Numbered from the stretch's first letter, positions 41,382 through 51,801 are shown. The stretch: 64,000 bases of DNA from Vibrio ponticus (GCF_009938225.1 NZ_AP019657.1:3151657-3215656); one strand, 5' to 3'. A program made the numbers and translations. The notes: a model not told the origin generated them from the letters alone.

Positions 41382-41765
41382 ATGCGCCATCGTAAGAGTG
41401 GTCGTCAACTCAACCGCAACAGCTCACATCGTAAAGCGATGTTCAGCAATATGGCTAGCTCTTTAGTACGTCATGAAGTTATCAAGACTACATTGCCTAA
41501 AGCAAAAGAGCTACGTCGCGTAGTTGAGCCTTTGATTACACTAGCTAAGACTGACAGTGTTGCTAACCGTCGTCTTGCATTTGCACGCACTCGTGATAAC
41601 GAAGTAGTTGCAAAACTGTTTAACGAACTAGGTCCACGTTTTGCTGCTCGTCAGGGCGGTTACACTCGTATCCTAAAAGCTGGCTTCCGTGCTGGTGACA
41701 AAGCTCCAATGGCTTACATTGAGCTTGTAGATCGCCCAGCTGCTGAAGAAACTGCTGCTGAGTAA
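41382..41765 (+). CDS. rplQ: 50S ribosomal protein L17
   Basis: A 127-residue L17 near the tunnel exit. [48 protein letters not shown] and [24 protein letters not shown] are typical. Last gene of the alpha operon, followed by two hairpins. Confidence 0.99.
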   Translation: MRHRKSGRQLNRNSSHRKAMFSNMASSLVRHEVIKTTLPKAKELRRVVEPLITLAKTDSVANRRLAFARTRDNEVVAKLFNELGPRFAARQGGYTRILKAGFRAGDKAPMAYIELVDRPAAEETAAE

Positions 41766-41783
41766 TCAGGTTCGAAAGAACGA

Positions 41784-41812
41784 AAAAGCCGAGCATAAGC
41801 TCGGCTTTTTTG
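41784..41812 (+). terminator. Alpha operon terminator
   Basis: AAAAGCCGAGC-ATAA-GCTCGGCTTTTTT, 20 bp after the rplQ stop. Confidence 0.94.
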
Positions 41813-41833
41813 TATCTAGAAAACAAACAATAA

Positions 41834-41864
41834 AAAAGCGATAGATACTAATCTATCGCTTTGT
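41834..41864. terminator. Second hairpin after rplQ
   Basis: AAAGCGATAGAT-ACTA-ATCTATCGCTTT, with A-rich and T-rich flanks on either side. It could be a backup terminator or the terminator of the minus-strand gene whose stop is at 42047. Confidence 0.7.
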
Positions 41865-41873
41865 TGTATTTAA

Positions 41874-42034
41874 TACCAATCAGCATAAGTCTTTGATCAT
41901 TCATGCTGATTAAAATCGCTGATAACGTTGTTGCAGATTTTGTAATTAGAATAACTAGTTAGCGGCAATCTGCGCCTAGTTCTAAGCGATTTTCCTTGAG
42001 CAATTTCCTGACCATTTACTTATCCTGATTGGTA
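41874..42034. mobile_element. MITE-like element with terminal inverted repeats
   Basis: The left end ATACCAATCAGCATAAGT (41873-41890) and the right end (42018-42035, reverse complement ATACCAATCAGGATAAGT) match at 17 of 18 positions. TAA occurs directly outside both ends (41871-41873 and 42035-42037), as a 3-bp target duplication would. The 161-bp interior has no reading frame for a transposase and is AT-rich with internal dyads. It sits between convergent genes. Confidence 0.65.
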
Positions 42035-42046
42035 TAAGTTTGCCGG

Positions 42047-42532
42047 TTAAGCTTTCCATAAACTGCTTAATGAGCCAAGTAGCCCTTCACTTGCGCCACT
42101 CTCTTTTAAGTAGTCAAGAATCACTGGAACAAATTGGTTTACCATTGATGGGTCCAGTCCTACGCTTTCAAACGCTTTGTTTACCGCCTGCATATTTTCG
42201 ATGTTGCCGACAATGCCTTGCATGTCAGGTAAATTCGAAGACCAAGGGATCAGTGATTCGAGTTCTGATAGATCCGCTGACGATAGCTGTTGCTGTGCTA
42301 GTCCTAGTAGCGCACCACTGCCTCCTAGTGCTTGCTCGGTGGTGACAGGAAGTTTGTCAGCTAGAATGCCACTTAGCGGAATGCTGTGGTCAGCGATTTC
42401 ACTATGTTCTGTTACCAATTTAGAGATGCTCTCTTGTGTGTCTTTATCACTGATCGAGTCAAGCCACGAACCCGCATAAGCACCGGTGGTAAACAGTAAT
42501 AAGATCAGAGTTGCAGTTGAGGCTTTTTTCAT
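42047..42532 (-). CDS. DUF2780 (VcgC/VcgE-type) exported protein
   Basis: A 161-residue protein with a signal peptide likely cleaved after residue 20 (GAYA). The mature part is Ser/Leu-rich and helical, with LLGLAQQQLSSADLSELESLIPW and FVPVILDYLKESGASEGLLGSLSSLW, the pattern of DUF2780 proteins common in vibrios. Function is unknown; no lipobox or catalytic motif is seen. The 3' end is only 12 bp from the right end of the MITE-like element. Confidence 0.8.
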   Translation of the reverse strand: MKKASTATLILLLFTTGAYAGSWLDSISDKDTQESISKLVTEHSEIADHSIPLSGILADKLPVTTEQALGGSGALLGLAQQQLSSADLSELESLIPWSSNLPDMQGIVGNIENMQAVNKAFESVGLDPSMVNQFVPVILDYLKESGASEGLLGSLSSLWKA

Positions 42533-42574
42533 TGAGCTATTCCTTTTGGTTTTGCTATAAGCTTTATTTTAGTC

Positions 42575-42605
42575 AAAAAAAAGCGACGCTGAGCGTCGCT
42601 TTTTC
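42575..42605 (-). terminator. Terminator after fklB
   Basis: AAAAAGCGACGCT/GAGCGTCGCTTTTT with A-runs and T-runs on both sides, 20 bp past the fklB stop on the minus strand. It also sits just upstream of the DUF2780 start, which therefore needs its own promoter. Confidence 0.88.
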
Positions 42606-42625
42606 AATAACTAAGTTTTCTTAAC

Positions 42626-43246
42626 TTATAGGATATCTAGTAGTTCTACTTCGAATACTAGTGCTGCGAACGGAGGAATCGCTGCACCTGCACCACGCTC
42701 ACCGTATGCAAGGTCTTGTGGGATGTATAGTTTCCACTTAGAACCTACAGGCATTAGTTGTAGTGCTTCAACCCAACCTTTGATTACGCCAGTTACTGGG
42801 AACTCAGCTGGTTGACCGCGAGATACAGAGCTGTCAAATACAGTACCGTCAGTTAGCTCACCGTGGTAGTGAACGCGAACTTGCTTGTCAGAAGTTGGGA
42901 TTTCACCAGTACCTTCAGTGATGATTTCGTACTGAAGACCAGACTCAAGAACGTTTACTTCTGGACGTAGAGCGTTGTCTTTTAGGAAAGCTTCACCGTC
43001 AGCTGCAGCAGCTTTAGCTGCTTCTTGACGAGCTGCTTCTGCACGCATTTGCATCTCTTGAAGAGCGTTGTTGATTTCGTCGATTTCGATAGCTGGCATG
43101 TCACCAGTTAGTGCAGTTGCGATACCTGCAGCGATAGCATCAACATTTAGACCTTCAAGACCAGCACCTGCTAGTTGCTGACCCATTTGTAGACCAATAC
43201 CGTAGCTAGCTTTTTGCTCTACAGTTTCAAATTTAACTTCAGACAT
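42626..43246 (-). CDS. fklB: FKBP-type peptidyl-prolyl isomerase FklB (FKBP22)
   Basis: A 206-residue prolyl isomerase. The N-terminal helical dimerisation domain begins [15 protein letters not shown]; a long Ala/Glu helix links to the FKBP domain ([69 protein letters not shown]). No signal peptide, so cytosolic like FklB rather than periplasmic FkpA. Divergent from the OapA/YtfB-like gene, as fklB is from ytfB in E. coli. Confidence 0.95.
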   Translation of the reverse strand: MSEVKFETVEQKASYGIGLQMGQQLAGAGLEGLNVDAIAAGIATALTGDMPAIEIDEINNALQEMQMRAEAARQEAAKAAAADGEAFLKDNALRPEVNVLESGLQYEIITEGTGEIPTSDKQVRVHYHGELTDGTVFDSSVSRGQPAEFPVTGVIKGWVEALQLMPVGSKWKLYIPQDLAYGERGAGAAIPPFAALVFEVELLDIL

Positions 43247-43560
43247 GGTGTCTCTCTTTCATGGGTGTATAAAGTGTTTAAGGATACCAGTAAAGAGTGA
43301 TGGATGAAACGTCGCAACTCTAGCGAACTTGTTTCAATATGCAGGATTAAGAGACTAATCACTGTTGTTTATTGCCGCTTGAACTGACCGACAGCCAAGC
43401 TAGGTTCGGCGATAGCTAAATTAGAATGAGAGTTAAGTCTGAGTTTTGGGCTTAAAGTGTGAGATTTGACAGGAGCATTACTTTCAACGTTGGAATTTCC
43501 TATACTCGGAGACGCTAGGTTTTTATACTTAAAGCCAGAGAATTTTGGAGACGGGTTGCA
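43247..43560. other. 314-bp divergent promoter region, fklB / OapA-like gene
   Basis: No gene. A plausible promoter for the plus-strand gene is TTACTT (43478), 17 bases, TATACT (43501-43506). A TTGACA at 43466 is too far from that -10 box. Nothing else stands out. Confidence 0.55.
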
Positions 43561-44121
43561 ATGAATCGCCGTAAGAAAAAGCCACAACAAGTCGATTACA
43601 TTCAATTAGCCAAGGATAAGCTACAAGCCATCGATTGGACTAACATGAAACAACAGTTGCTGGATCGTTGGCAGCAATTGCCGAAACTGCACCAGCGTGC
43701 TTTGATGGTATTGGTACCAGTGGTTCTGCTGTTAATCGTTATTCCGTTTCCTCAAAGCCAACCGCAGCAAGAGAGCGTAGAAGCAAAGCGCGTGGCGGTA
43801 GAGGTTAATACGCAGAGTTTGAGTGAGCAAGGTGAGCCGAAACCACAGCCTCTCCAATCTGACCAATGGAAAGAATACACCGTAAAATCGGGCGATACGC
43901 TTGCACAAGTGTTTCGTGCTAATAACCTACCAATGTCTGATCTGAATGCACTGGTGAAAATCGAAAGTAGTGATAAGCCGCTAAGCCATATTAAGGCGGG
44001 TCAATTGGTGCGCTTTAAGATTAACGCTGACGGTTCACTTGATATGCTACAACTTGAAAAGGCAACTAAGTCAGTGATGTTCTTCCGCGTTTCTGATGGC
44101 GGCTTTGCCCAGCAAAAATAA
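43561..44121 (+). CDS. OapA/YtfB-like LysM envelope protein
   Basis: A 186-residue protein with a basic cytoplasmic N-terminus, one membrane segment at residues 47-63, a Gln/Pro/Glu-rich linker and a C-terminal LysM-like OapA domain starting EYTVKSGDTLAQVFRANNLP. E. coli YtfB, with the same topology and neighbour (fklB), binds glycans and localises to the division site; Haemophilus OapA affects colony opacity and adhesion. Single-pass inner-membrane location with a periplasmic LysM domain is inferred. Confidence 0.85.
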   Translation: MNRRKKKPQQVDYIQLAKDKLQAIDWTNMKQQLLDRWQQLPKLHQRALMVLVPVVLLLIVIPFPQSQPQQESVEAKRVAVEVNTQSLSEQGEPKPQPLQSDQWKEYTVKSGDTLAQVFRANNLPMSDLNALVKIESSDKPLSHIKAGQLVRFKINADGSLDMLQLEKATKSVMFFRVSDGGFAQQK

Positions 44122-44149
44122 CGTATCTGTCATGCTTACTTTAGTGTGC

Positions 44150-45025
44150 TTACTTTGCGCGGCGTATCGAGCGCCGCTGCAGAATCTCTCTATAAGGCAG
44201 TAGTGGCAAAATAATCATGGCTATCCCCAGCGTGGTCAGGCTATCTGGTATCTCATTAAATCCCCAGATGCCGATGATGACCACAAAAACTAAGCCAGAA
44301 TATTCAGCCAAAGCAATTTGCCCTGCCGGCGCTTTTCTATACGCCATTACCGCTAAGCCGTTGTATGTCAAAATTAGCCCAGCACTGAGTGCCACCAGAC
44401 CGACTTGTTCGAGGGTGATTGGCTGCCAATATAGCGCTGCCATAATGCCTGATAGCGGTACGGTCATCACTGAAGTCCAAAATAGCGTTGTGATTACCGG
44501 TTGTTCCGGCGGAAGTTTACGCGCCAAAATATTAAATACCGCCAGCGTGGTCGCGGTACCTAAGGCAAACCAGGCAGCCCAATGAAATTGAGAGGGTCTG
44601 AGTACCATTAAGACCCCAACAAACCCAATACTGGTCGCCAGCACTTTTGCCAGTGGTGGTATTTCTTTGAGTATCCATACTGAAAGTGGCAGCATGATAA
44701 GGGGCGCAGCATAGAAAACCGCGTTGGCAGTTGCTAGCGGTAAGTGAGTGATTGCTATCATCATGCATCCGCTGCCGAGCATGATTAAAACCGCACGTAT
44801 GCCAATCACCCCAGGTGCCGTTAGTGCTCGCTGACTGGCAGGTTGCTTCCACCACAACGGTAAGATAATCAGTACTGACAGTAGCTGACGCATAAACACG
44901 TATTGAAACGAGCTGATCTCACCATTGAGCAGTTTTACCGCCACGTCGGAAAGTGATGCGGCGAGGTTCCCGACGACGAGGAGTAAAATTGCCAAGCTAG
45001 CGGCTGACCACTGCACCAATATCAC
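44150..45025 (-). CDS. DMT-family (EamA) transporter
   Basis: A 291-residue polytopic membrane protein with about ten hydrophobic segments arranged as two EamA repeats, e.g. SLSDVAVKLLNGEISSFQYVFMRQ in the first and PAGQIALAEYSGLVFVVIIGIWGFNEIPD in the second. Drug/metabolite exporters of this type move amino acids or other small metabolites; the substrate cannot be told. Its start overlaps the stop of the upstream acetyltransferase gene by 4 bp. Confidence 0.88.
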   Translation of the reverse strand: MILVQWSAASLAILLLVVGNLAASLSDVAVKLLNGEISSFQYVFMRQLLSVLIILPLWWKQPASQRALTAPGVIGIRAVLIMLGSGCMMIAITHLPLATANAVFYAAPLIMLPLSVWILKEIPPLAKVLATSIGFVGVLMVLRPSQFHWAAWFALGTATTLAVFNILARKLPPEQPVITTLFWTSVMTVPLSGIMAALYWQPITLEQVGLVALSAGLILTYNGLAVMAYRKAPAGQIALAEYSGLVFVVIIGIWGFNEIPDSLTTLGIAMIILPLLPYREILQRRSIRRAK

Positions 45026-45471
45026 TCACGCAGCATATCAACGTGTGGGATGCCATCTTCTAAGTACATGTCAGACGTTTGTTGAAAGCCGTGTTGTTGG
45101 TAGAAAGCGGTAAGGTGTTGTTGAGCGCCAATTTCTATCGATTCTTGTGGCCAAAGTTGTTCACATTCGATGATGGCTTGTTTGAGCAGTTGATGCCCCA
45201 AACCATTTCCGCGCGCATTGGCTAAGGTTGCCACGCGACCAATACTGACGGATGGGTAAGTAGTGCCTTTTGGCAGTAAACGCGAGCAAGCGACCAATTG
45301 ATCATTTTGGTAGCCGAGTAAATGGTAGACACCATCCAAGATATCTTTGCCATCCAGTTCTGGATAAGGGCAGTTTTGTTCGACGACAAATACATCGACA
45401 CGCAGCTTAATTAACTGGTACAGCTCAATATTACTAAGTTGAGAAAAGGGGATTAACTTCCAAGTAATCAT
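45022..45471 (-). CDS. elaA: ElaA-family GNAT acetyltransferase
   Basis: A 149-residue GNAT protein. ELYQLIKLRVDVFVVEQNCPYPELDGKD is the ElaA N-terminal hallmark (shown here in two parts: LIKLRVDVFVVEQ and CPYPELDGKD); SIGRVATLANARGNGLGHQLL is the acetyl-CoA loop. Substrate unknown. The start at 45471 gives the standard N-terminus; the frame stays open to 45540 but the added residues are not family-like. Coupled to the downstream DMT gene. Confidence 0.85.
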   Translation of the reverse strand: MITWKLIPFSQLSNIELYQLIKLRVDVFVVEQNCPYPELDGKDILDGVYHLLGYQNDQLVACSRLLPKGTTYPSVSIGRVATLANARGNGLGHQLLKQAIIECEQLWPQESIEIGAQQHLTAFYQQHGFQQTSDMYLEDGIPHVDMLRE

Positions 45472-45583
45472 AGTGATGCAAGAATGAAGAAATTGACTGT
45501 AGAGTAAATTAGCAAGTTTCTCTTTCTGCGGCATTAACAATTGTTATTCACCACGATGATTTTTAAATCAACCGATTTTGAAA

Positions 45584-46138
45584 TTAGCGGTTTTTAATTC
45601 GGCTCAAGCTGACGGGCGTAATGCCTAAGTAGGCGGCAATTTGATAGTCACTCAACCTTTGTTCCAAATCGGCAAAGTTTTCACAGAACAGTTGGTAGCG
45701 TTGCTCGGCACTATAAAGCAGCATAAAACGTTCTTTATTTTCCTTATGCATCAATTGGGTTTCGACCAGCTTTAGGTAGATAGGGTGATTGTCGTTGCGC
45801 CATTGGTTAAGAGTCTCAATCGGTAAACACATCAACTCACACGGGGTTAAAGTTTCAAGTAGAAATGCGGACGGCTGCTGTTTAATCAGGCTTTCAAAGC
45901 CAATGATCCAATCGAGCTCCCAGTAGAATTCTTTACTGAATTCTTTACCTTGTTCAGTTAAGTAACTCGCGTGGCACAGTCCATCGAGAACAAAATAGAA
46001 ACTGTCAGCCAGCGCACCTTGCTCAATAAGAATATGGCGCGTTGGCAGCTCTAGCGGTTTGGCAAGCGAGCTGAGTTGGTTCACTTCAGGATCGGAAAAG
46101 CCTTGCTCGATGAGGTGGTGACGAAACTTAGCCAGCAT
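45584..46138 (-). CDS. Small Crp/Fnr-family transcription regulator
   Basis: A 184-residue protein with a cyclic-nucleotide-binding-like N-terminal domain (HILIEQGALADSFYFVLDGLCHASYL) and a C-terminal helix-turn-helix ending almost at the stop (SDYQIAAYLGITPVSLSRIK). The conserved cAMP-contact residues of CRP (GELGLF, Arg-Thr) are absent and no FNR-type Cys cluster exists, so the ligand, if any, is different. GGGAG precedes the ATG at 46138. The terminator of the upstream cpdB lies just before it, so it must use a promoter within 46139-46257 or read-through. Confidence 0.85.
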   Translation of the reverse strand: MLAKFRHHLIEQGFSDPEVNQLSSLAKPLELPTRHILIEQGALADSFYFVLDGLCHASYLTEQGKEFSKEFYWELDWIIGFESLIKQQPSAFLLETLTPCELMCLPIETLNQWRNDNHPIYLKLVETQLMHKENKERFMLLYSAEQRYQLFCENFADLEQRLSDYQIAAYLGITPVSLSRIKNR

Positions 46139-46152
46139 ATATACTCCCAAAA

Positions 46153-46177
46153 TAAAAAAGCCGCTACAGCGGCTTGA
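46153..46177 (-). terminator. Terminator after cpdB
   Basis: On the minus strand AAGCCGCT-GTA-GCGGCTTTTTTA. It lies about 85 bp after the cpdB stop and only some 15 bp before the start of the Crp/Fnr gene. Confidence 0.88.
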
Positions 46178-46257
46178 TATTAACACCTATACCTTGGTGA
46201 TTAGAAGTTAGCAAACACTCACCTCGCATCACTCAGGTATAGGATCAGGGCAAGATA

Positions 46258-48219
46258 TTATTTTTGCAGATCGATTTGGTAAATCGCAAAGCCGATATCA
46301 TCAGTCGCCACTTGTTTCATTGGGTACTGACCTTTCTCTTTAATGAATTTCGCTGCTTTGTCACTTGGTGACGTTTCAAAACGAATATCCAGTGCTTTGT
46401 CTGCTTTAATTGGTGCAAATGTCCAGTTGTTGTCTGCACTTGGTGTTACTTCACCTTTCTCTTTGCTTACGCGAGAGATGTAAGATGCCACCACTGAGCG
46501 GTTTTCATCTGGAGAATCGAATGCAACGTGGTCGCTACCAGTGCCAGGGAACTTGTCGCTGTATGCACGGTAGTTGTTGGTTGCTACGATGAACTCTTGC
46601 TTCATATCGATCGGCTTACCTTGGTAAGTCAGATTTTGGATACGCGTTGAGTCTGGGTTCACTAGCTTACAGTCACCGTCGTATTTCGCAGGTTGAGTCA
46701 CATCAACTTGGTAGTTTACGCCATCGATAACGTCAAAGTTGTAAGTACGGAAACCATCCCAGTTGATCAGGGTTTGTGGCGCCGTGCTGTTCACGTCGAT
46801 TTGGTTAAACTGACCAGCTGCACACTCAAGCCACTCTTTCACTTCGTTGCCTGTCATTTTTAGAGCAACAAGCGTGTTCGGGTAGAGGTAAAGGTCTGCC
46901 GCGTTACGGAAAGTTAGCTGACCAGATTCCACTTCAGTAAAGCCTGATGGGTCATCTTTACGACCGCCCGCTTTAAACGGCGCTGCTGCTGATAGTACAG
47001 GGATATCGGCAAGATCTGGGTCGCCTTGAATGAAGCGCTCAACGTAGTCTTTCTGTGCTAGGTTAACGATCTGTACGGTTGGATCATCTTGCACAAGTGC
47101 TAGGAAGCTGTACATCACATCGTTTGATTGACCGATTGGTTGGTTAACAAACTCACGCGTACCTTTATGGTCAGCTTCTAGTGCTTTTACGATGCCTTGA
47201 TCTGCTTCAACTAGCGCTTTCTTATTTACTTTGTCGAAGATTGGACGAGCTTCAGTTTTACCTGAAGTGACTTCCCACTTACCATCTTTTTGCTCTAGTA
47301 CTAGGTCGATTACACCAACATGGTCGCCCCAACGACCCGGCATAACCGCGGCAACGCCATTGATAGTACCGTTCTTGTTGTCTACGCCTGGTAGGTTATC
47401 AAAGCCTTTACCTGGGAATACCGCATGTGAGTGACCAAATGCGATGGCATCGATACCTTCAACTTCTGATAGGTAGTAAGTTGAGTTTTCTGCGCCCACT
47501 TTGTGTGGATCCATTGATACACCAGAGTGTGGGATCGCAACGATAACGTCAGCGCCTTCCGCTTTCATCTTAGGCACCAGCTGTTCAGCGGTTTCTTTGA
47601 TGTCTTTAGCGAAGACTTTACCTTCTAGGTTCTTCTTATCCCAAACCATGATTTGTGGTGGAACAAAACCAATGTAACCCACTTTGATTTGTTGTTCAGC
47701 GCCATCAGCGTCTTTGAAAGTGTGTGTTTTGATAATGTATGGCTTGAAGTAGTGTTCACCGGTTTTCTGGTCGAACACGTTCGCACTGATGTATGGGAAG
47801 TCAGCATCGTTGAGAGTTTCAGCTAGGAACTCTAGACCGTAGTTAAACTCGTGGTTACCAATGTTACCCACATCGTAATCTAGCTGGTTCATTGCTTTGT
47901 ACACTGGGTGTACTTCACCAACTTCAATGCCTTTATCCGCCATGTAGTCACCCATTGGGCTACCTTGGATCAAGTCACCATTATCAACTAACACGCTGTT
48001 TTCAACTTCAGCGCGAGCTTGTTTAACAAGAGTAGCGGTGCGAGTTAAACCAATCTTTTGTGACGGACTGTCTTTGTAGTAGTCGTAATCCATCACGTTA
48101 GTGTGGATGTCTGTGGTTTCGATGATACGCAGTTTGATCGTATCAGCCATTGCAGGGCTTGCCATAGTTAGCATGCCGCCTAGTACAGCGAGGGTTAGGG
48201 GTTTCACTGCCACTTTCAT
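46258..48219 (-). CDS. cpdB: 2',3'-cyclic-nucleotide 2'-phosphodiesterase / 3'-nucleotidase CpdB
   Basis: A 653-residue periplasmic enzyme. The signal peptide ends at ASPAMA (residue 25). The metallophosphoesterase domain has [42 protein letters not shown] and [10 protein letters not shown] (two-metal site); the C-terminal 5'-nucleotidase domain has [13 protein letters not shown] and the substrate-stacking Tyr/Phe region. It lets cells use 2',3'-cyclic and 3'-nucleotides as phosphate and nucleoside sources. The start at 48219 has a GGAGC ribosome site; a longer frame reaches 48282. Confidence 0.95.
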   Translation of the reverse strand: MKVAVKPLTLAVLGGMLTMASPAMADTIKLRIIETTDIHTNVMDYDYYKDSPSQKIGLTRTATLVKQARAEVENSVLVDNGDLIQGSPMGDYMADKGIEVGEVHPVYKAMNQLDYDVGNIGNHEFNYGLEFLAETLNDADFPYISANVFDQKTGEHYFKPYIIKTHTFKDADGAEQQIKVGYIGFVPPQIMVWDKKNLEGKVFAKDIKETAEQLVPKMKAEGADVIVAIPHSGVSMDPHKVGAENSTYYLSEVEGIDAIAFGHSHAVFPGKGFDNLPGVDNKNGTINGVAAVMPGRWGDHVGVIDLVLEQKDGKWEVTSGKTEARPIFDKVNKKALVEADQGIVKALEADHKGTREFVNQPIGQSNDVMYSFLALVQDDPTVQIVNLAQKDYVERFIQGDPDLADIPVLSAAAPFKAGGRKDDPSGFTEVESGQLTFRNAADLYLYPNTLVALKMTGNEVKEWLECAAGQFNQIDVNSTAPQTLINWDGFRTYNFDVIDGVNYQVDVTQPAKYDGDCKLVNPDSTRIQNLTYQGKPIDMKQEFIVATNNYRAYSDKFPGTGSDHVAFDSPDENRSVVASYISRVSKEKGEVTPSADNNWTFAPIKADKALDIRFETSPSDKAAKFIKEKGQYPMKQVATDDIGFAIYQIDLQK

Positions 48220-48440
48220 GTTGTTTAGCTCCGATAGCGTTAGTTTTAACGTTGCGTAATGTAACAAATTACTCTGCAACAATAATTTCGATGCATGTCA
48301 AATTGTGAAGTTGCGCGTTTACTAAATGCTGTTCTGTCACCGTATTCGCAGAATTGGTGAGTATCTGTGCAACAGCACGCTGTTGATTGCAGTTTAAAAG
48401 GCGTTGTTTTTCCTGCCTTATCAGTTATTGGTATAAAAAA

Positions 48441-48458
48441 TGAAATTTTAGAATTTCA
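48441..48458. promoter_or_regulatory. Dyad upstream of cobA
   Basis: TGAAATT-TTAG-AATTTCA, a 7-bp inverted repeat just before a TAATATAT region likely to hold the -10 box. A regulator site (for instance for sulfur control) is possible but not identified; CysB sites lack a simple dyad. Confidence 0.35.
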
Positions 48459-48511
48459 GGTAATATATCTAGAAGGTCATAATGCAATCATTCACATGGA
48501 AGGAATGCATT

Positions 48512-49393
48512 ATGGCGAGCAAGGATAAAGTGTCTCAGTTTCCACTGAACCACTTACGCACCACACAAAATAATAGTCATCGCCCAAGCTTTAAAACCAC
48601 GAGTCAGTTACGTGCTGGTGAAGTTGCTTTAGTTGGCGCCGGTCCTGGCGACGCTGAGTTGCTGACGATTAAAGCGTTGAGCTTTATTCAACAAGCCGAT
48701 GTTGTGCTGTACGACTACTTGGTTTCGGATGACATTTTAGCGCTTATACCAGACAGCACTATTTTAGTCTGCGTGGGTAAACGTGCCGGGCACCACAGTG
48801 TTCCTCAAGAGAAAACCAATCAACTATTAGTTGATTTTGCCAAGCAAGGTCACAAGGTTGTGCGCATTAAAGGCGGCGATCCATTTGTGTTTGGTCGCGG
48901 TGGCGAAGAGCTTGAAGTGTTAGCTGAGGCTGGCGTGCGTTTTCAGGTGATTCCAGGCATAACCGCTGCCGCAGGCGCAACCGCTTATGCTGGTATTCCC
49001 CTGACTCACCGAGATTATGCGCAAACCGCGATGTTTATTACCGGTCATTTGAAAGCGGAAAGCGACGATATGGATTGGTCGACGCTCGCTCGCGGTAATC
49101 AAACCCTAGTGATTTATATGGGTCTGATGAAGTCAGACTATATCCAGCAGCAATTGGTTAGCCATGGGCGAAAAGCTTCAACACCTATCGCCATCATCGA
49201 GCGCGGTACACAAAGCTGTCAAAAAGTATTCAAAGGCGAGCTCTCTGAGCTGGCAACGTTAGCGCAAGACGCTGAGTCACCATCGCTTATCGTGGTAGGT
49301 GAAGTGGTCGCGCTGGCTGAGAAATTACAGTGGTTCAATCAAGAAGAGAACGCCACTTTAAACAATAAAGTAACGCAACGTCATTACGCATAA
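48512..49393 (+). CDS. cobA: Uroporphyrinogen-III C-methyltransferase
   Basis: A SAM-dependent tetrapyrrole methylase that makes precorrin-2, the precursor of siroheme needed by sulfite reductase (CysI). [21 protein letters not shown] (signature 1), [31 protein letters not shown] and [20 protein letters not shown] are the SUMT motifs. 293 residues from the ATG at 48512, which has a GGAAGGA site 7 bases away; an ATG at 48482 with an AGAAGG site is an alternative that adds ten residues. It lacks the CysG N-terminal dehydrogenase/chelatase domain, so those steps are encoded elsewhere. It leads the cysDN cluster. Confidence 0.92.
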   Translation: MASKDKVSQFPLNHLRTTQNNSHRPSFKTTSQLRAGEVALVGAGPGDAELLTIKALSFIQQADVVLYDYLVSDDILALIPDSTILVCVGKRAGHHSVPQEKTNQLLVDFAKQGHKVVRIKGGDPFVFGRGGEELEVLAEAGVRFQVIPGITAAAGATAYAGIPLTHRDYAQTAMFITGHLKAESDDMDWSTLARGNQTLVIYMGLMKSDYIQQQLVSHGRKASTPIAIIERGTQSCQKVFKGELSELATLAQDAESPSLIVVGEVVALAEKLQWFNQEENATLNNKVTQRHYA

Positions 49394-49444
49394 AGATTAA
49401 AGACTAGCCGAAACGCTCGTAAGAGCCGCAAAGGAAGCACCGAC

Positions 49445-50353
49445 ATGGACCAAGAACGTTTAACTCACCTTAAACAGTTAGAAGCCGAGAGTATTCACAT
49501 TATTCGTGAAGTCGCGGCAGAGTTTGATAACCCGGTAATGATGTATTCCATCGGGAAAGACTCATCGGTAATGTTGCACTTAGCAAGGAAAGCATTTTAC
49601 CCTGGCAAAATTCCTTTCCCGCTACTGCATGTTGATACCGATTGGAAATTTAAACAGATGATCGAGTTCCGCGATAAAACAGCGGAAAAGTATGGCTTTG
49701 AGCTTTTGGTACATAAGAACCCAGAAGGTCTCGCAATGGGCTGTAGCCCGTTTGTGCACGGCTCATCGAAACATACTGACATCATGAAAACTCAGGGTTT
49801 GAAGCAAGCGCTGAACAAATATGGCTTTGATGCTGCCTTTGGTGGTGCGCGTCGTGACGAAGAAAAATCACGCGCGAAAGAGCGTGTCTATTCATTCCGC
49901 GATAAGAACCACACTTGGGATCCGAAGAATCAGCGCCCTGAGTTGTGGAAAACCTACAACGGTCAGATCAACAAAGGCGAAAGCATTCGCGTTTTCCCAC
50001 TGTCGAATTGGACTGAGTTGGATATCTGGCAGTACATCTACCTAGAAAACATCGAAATTGTTCCGCTTTACCTAGCTGATAAACGCCCAGTTGTTGAGCG
50101 TGATGGCATGCTGATCATGGTTGATGATGACCGCATGGAATTACAACCAGGCGAAGTGATTGAAGAGAAAAGTGTTCGCTTCCGCACACTAGGTTGCTAC
50201 CCACTGACAGGCGCGATTGAGTCAGAAGCCAATACGCTAACCGGCATTATCGAAGAGATGCTGGTTGCAACGTCCAGTGAGCGTCAAGGTCGCGCGATCG
50301 ACCATGATCAGTCTGGATCGATGGAATTGAAAAAGCGTCAGGGTTACTTCTAA
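49445..50353 (+). CDS. cysD: Sulfate adenylyltransferase subunit 2
   Basis: A 302-residue PP-loop ATP pyrophosphatase. [20 protein letters not shown] contains the modified SGGKDS loop; [19 protein letters not shown] and [15 protein letters not shown] follow. With CysN it forms ATP sulfurylase, making adenylyl sulfate (APS) at the cost of GTP. The C-terminal [23 protein letters not shown] is conserved. cysN starts 20 bp downstream. Confidence 0.97.
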   Translation: MDQERLTHLKQLEAESIHIIREVAAEFDNPVMMYSIGKDSSVMLHLARKAFYPGKIPFPLLHVDTDWKFKQMIEFRDKTAEKYGFELLVHKNPEGLAMGCSPFVHGSSKHTDIMKTQGLKQALNKYGFDAAFGGARRDEEKSRAKERVYSFRDKNHTWDPKNQRPELWKTYNGQINKGESIRVFPLSNWTELDIWQYIYLENIEIVPLYLADKRPVVERDGMLIMVDDDRMELQPGEVIEEKSVRFRTLGCYPLTGAIESEANTLTGIIEEMLVATSSERQGRAIDHDQSGSMELKKRQGYF

Positions 50354-50373
50354 AAAGGATCTAAGGAAACAAC

Positions 50374-51801
50374 ATGAACAGTGCAGTAGAAGCTCAATTA
50401 GCTGAGTTAGGGATCGAGGGATACCTAAAACAACACCAGTACAAGTCACTACTTAGATTCCTAACGTGTGGCTCAGTGGACGATGGCAAGAGTACTTTGA
50501 TCGGTCGCTTGCTCCATGACTCAAAACAAATTTATGAAGATCAATTGGCAGCGGTGCACTCAGACAGCCAACGAGTGGGTACCACGGGTGAGCGCCCGGA
50601 TTTAGCGCTGTTAGTTGATGGTTTACAGGCTGAACGTGAACAGGGCATCACTATTGATGTCGCGTACCGTTACTTCTCGACGCAGAAGCGTAAATTCATC
50701 ATTGCGGATACGCCAGGGCATGAGCAATACACGCGTAATATGGCAACCGGAGCATCGACTTGTGATCTCGCAGTGATCTTGATTGATGCACGTAAAGGCG
50801 TGTTGGATCAAACGCGTCGCCATTCATTTATTTCTAATCTGTTGGGACTGAAGCATTTTGTAGTGGCAGTCAACAAAATGGATCTAGTGGATTACTCACA
50901 AGATCGTTTTGAGCAGATTCGCGATGAATATTTGGAGTTTTCGAAAAACCTTCACGGTGAAATTGATATTCAGATCATCCCGTTATCAGCATTAGAAGGC
51001 GATAACGTGGTGGAAGCCAGCCCGAAAATGAGCTGGTTTGAAGGTAAACCACTGCTGGATATTCTTGAAAGCGTCGATGTGGATCAAGAAAAAGAAGTCG
51101 GTGAATTCCGTTTCCCAATTCAATACGTTAATCGTCCGAACCTCGATTTCCGCGGTTTTGCCGGCACGATTGCTTCCGGTAGCGTGAGTGTGGGCGATCA
51201 AGTGACGGCTCTGCCATCGGGCAAGAGTTCGAAAGTTGCGCGTATTGTAACGTTTGATGGCGACCTAGAAACTGCCCATTCAGGTCAAGCGGTGACGCTA
51301 ACCTTGGCAGATGAGATTGACATCAGTCGCGGTGATCTCTTGGTGCTTAACCAAGCTGAGGTGACGTCAAGTAACCACTTACTTGCTGATGTGGTGTGGA
51401 TGACGGAACAACCGCTGCAACCTGGTCGTGAATACGACATCAAGATAGCCGGCAAAAAGACGGTAGGGCGCGTTGAAGCGATTCGCCATCAATACGACAT
51501 TAACAATCTTTCGACTCACAGTGCAGCGGAGTTGCCATTGAACGGGATTGGTTTGTGTGAGTGGAGTCTAACCGAATCTGTGGCTTTAGATAGCTATACC
51601 GAGTGCCAAGATACCGGTGGCTTTGTGGTGATTGATCGTCTGACTAACGTTACGGTTGGTGCGGGCTTAGTACGTGAGAGCTTGAGTCAGATTGAGCAAA
51701 AAGCTGGCGATTTTTCTGCCTTTGAAGTGGAGCTTAACGCGTTAGTTCGTAAGCATTTCCCTCACTGGGGTGCGAAGGATCTTTCACAGTTATTGAAGTA
51801 G
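50374..51801 (+). CDS. cysN: Sulfate adenylyltransferase subunit 1 (GTPase)
   Basis: A 475-residue translation-factor-like GTPase. G1 is GSVDDGKST (residues 33-41), G3 is [10 protein letters not shown]4 is NKMD; beta-barrel domains follow as in EF-Tu. It couples GTP hydrolysis to APS formation by CysD. It is not fused to CysC; the kinase is a separate gene 1.8 kb downstream. Confidence 0.97.
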   Translation: MNSAVEAQLAELGIEGYLKQHQYKSLLRFLTCGSVDDGKSTLIGRLLHDSKQIYEDQLAAVHSDSQRVGTTGERPDLALLVDGLQAEREQGITIDVAYRYFSTQKRKFIIADTPGHEQYTRNMATGASTCDLAVILIDARKGVLDQTRRHSFISNLLGLKHFVVAVNKMDLVDYSQDRFEQIRDEYLEFSKNLHGEIDIQIIPLSALEGDNVVEASPKMSWFEGKPLLDILESVDVDQEKEVGEFRFPIQYVNRPNLDFRGFAGTIASGSVSVGDQVTALPSGKSSKVARIVTFDGDLETAHSGQAVTLTLADEIDISRGDLLVLNQAEVTSSNHLLADVVWMTEQPLQPGREYDIKIAGKKTVGRVEAIRHQYDINNLSTHSAAELPLNGIGLCEWSLTESVALDSYTECQDTGGFVVIDRLTNVTVGAGLVRESLSQIEQKAGDFSAFEVELNALVRKHFPHWGAKDLSQLLK

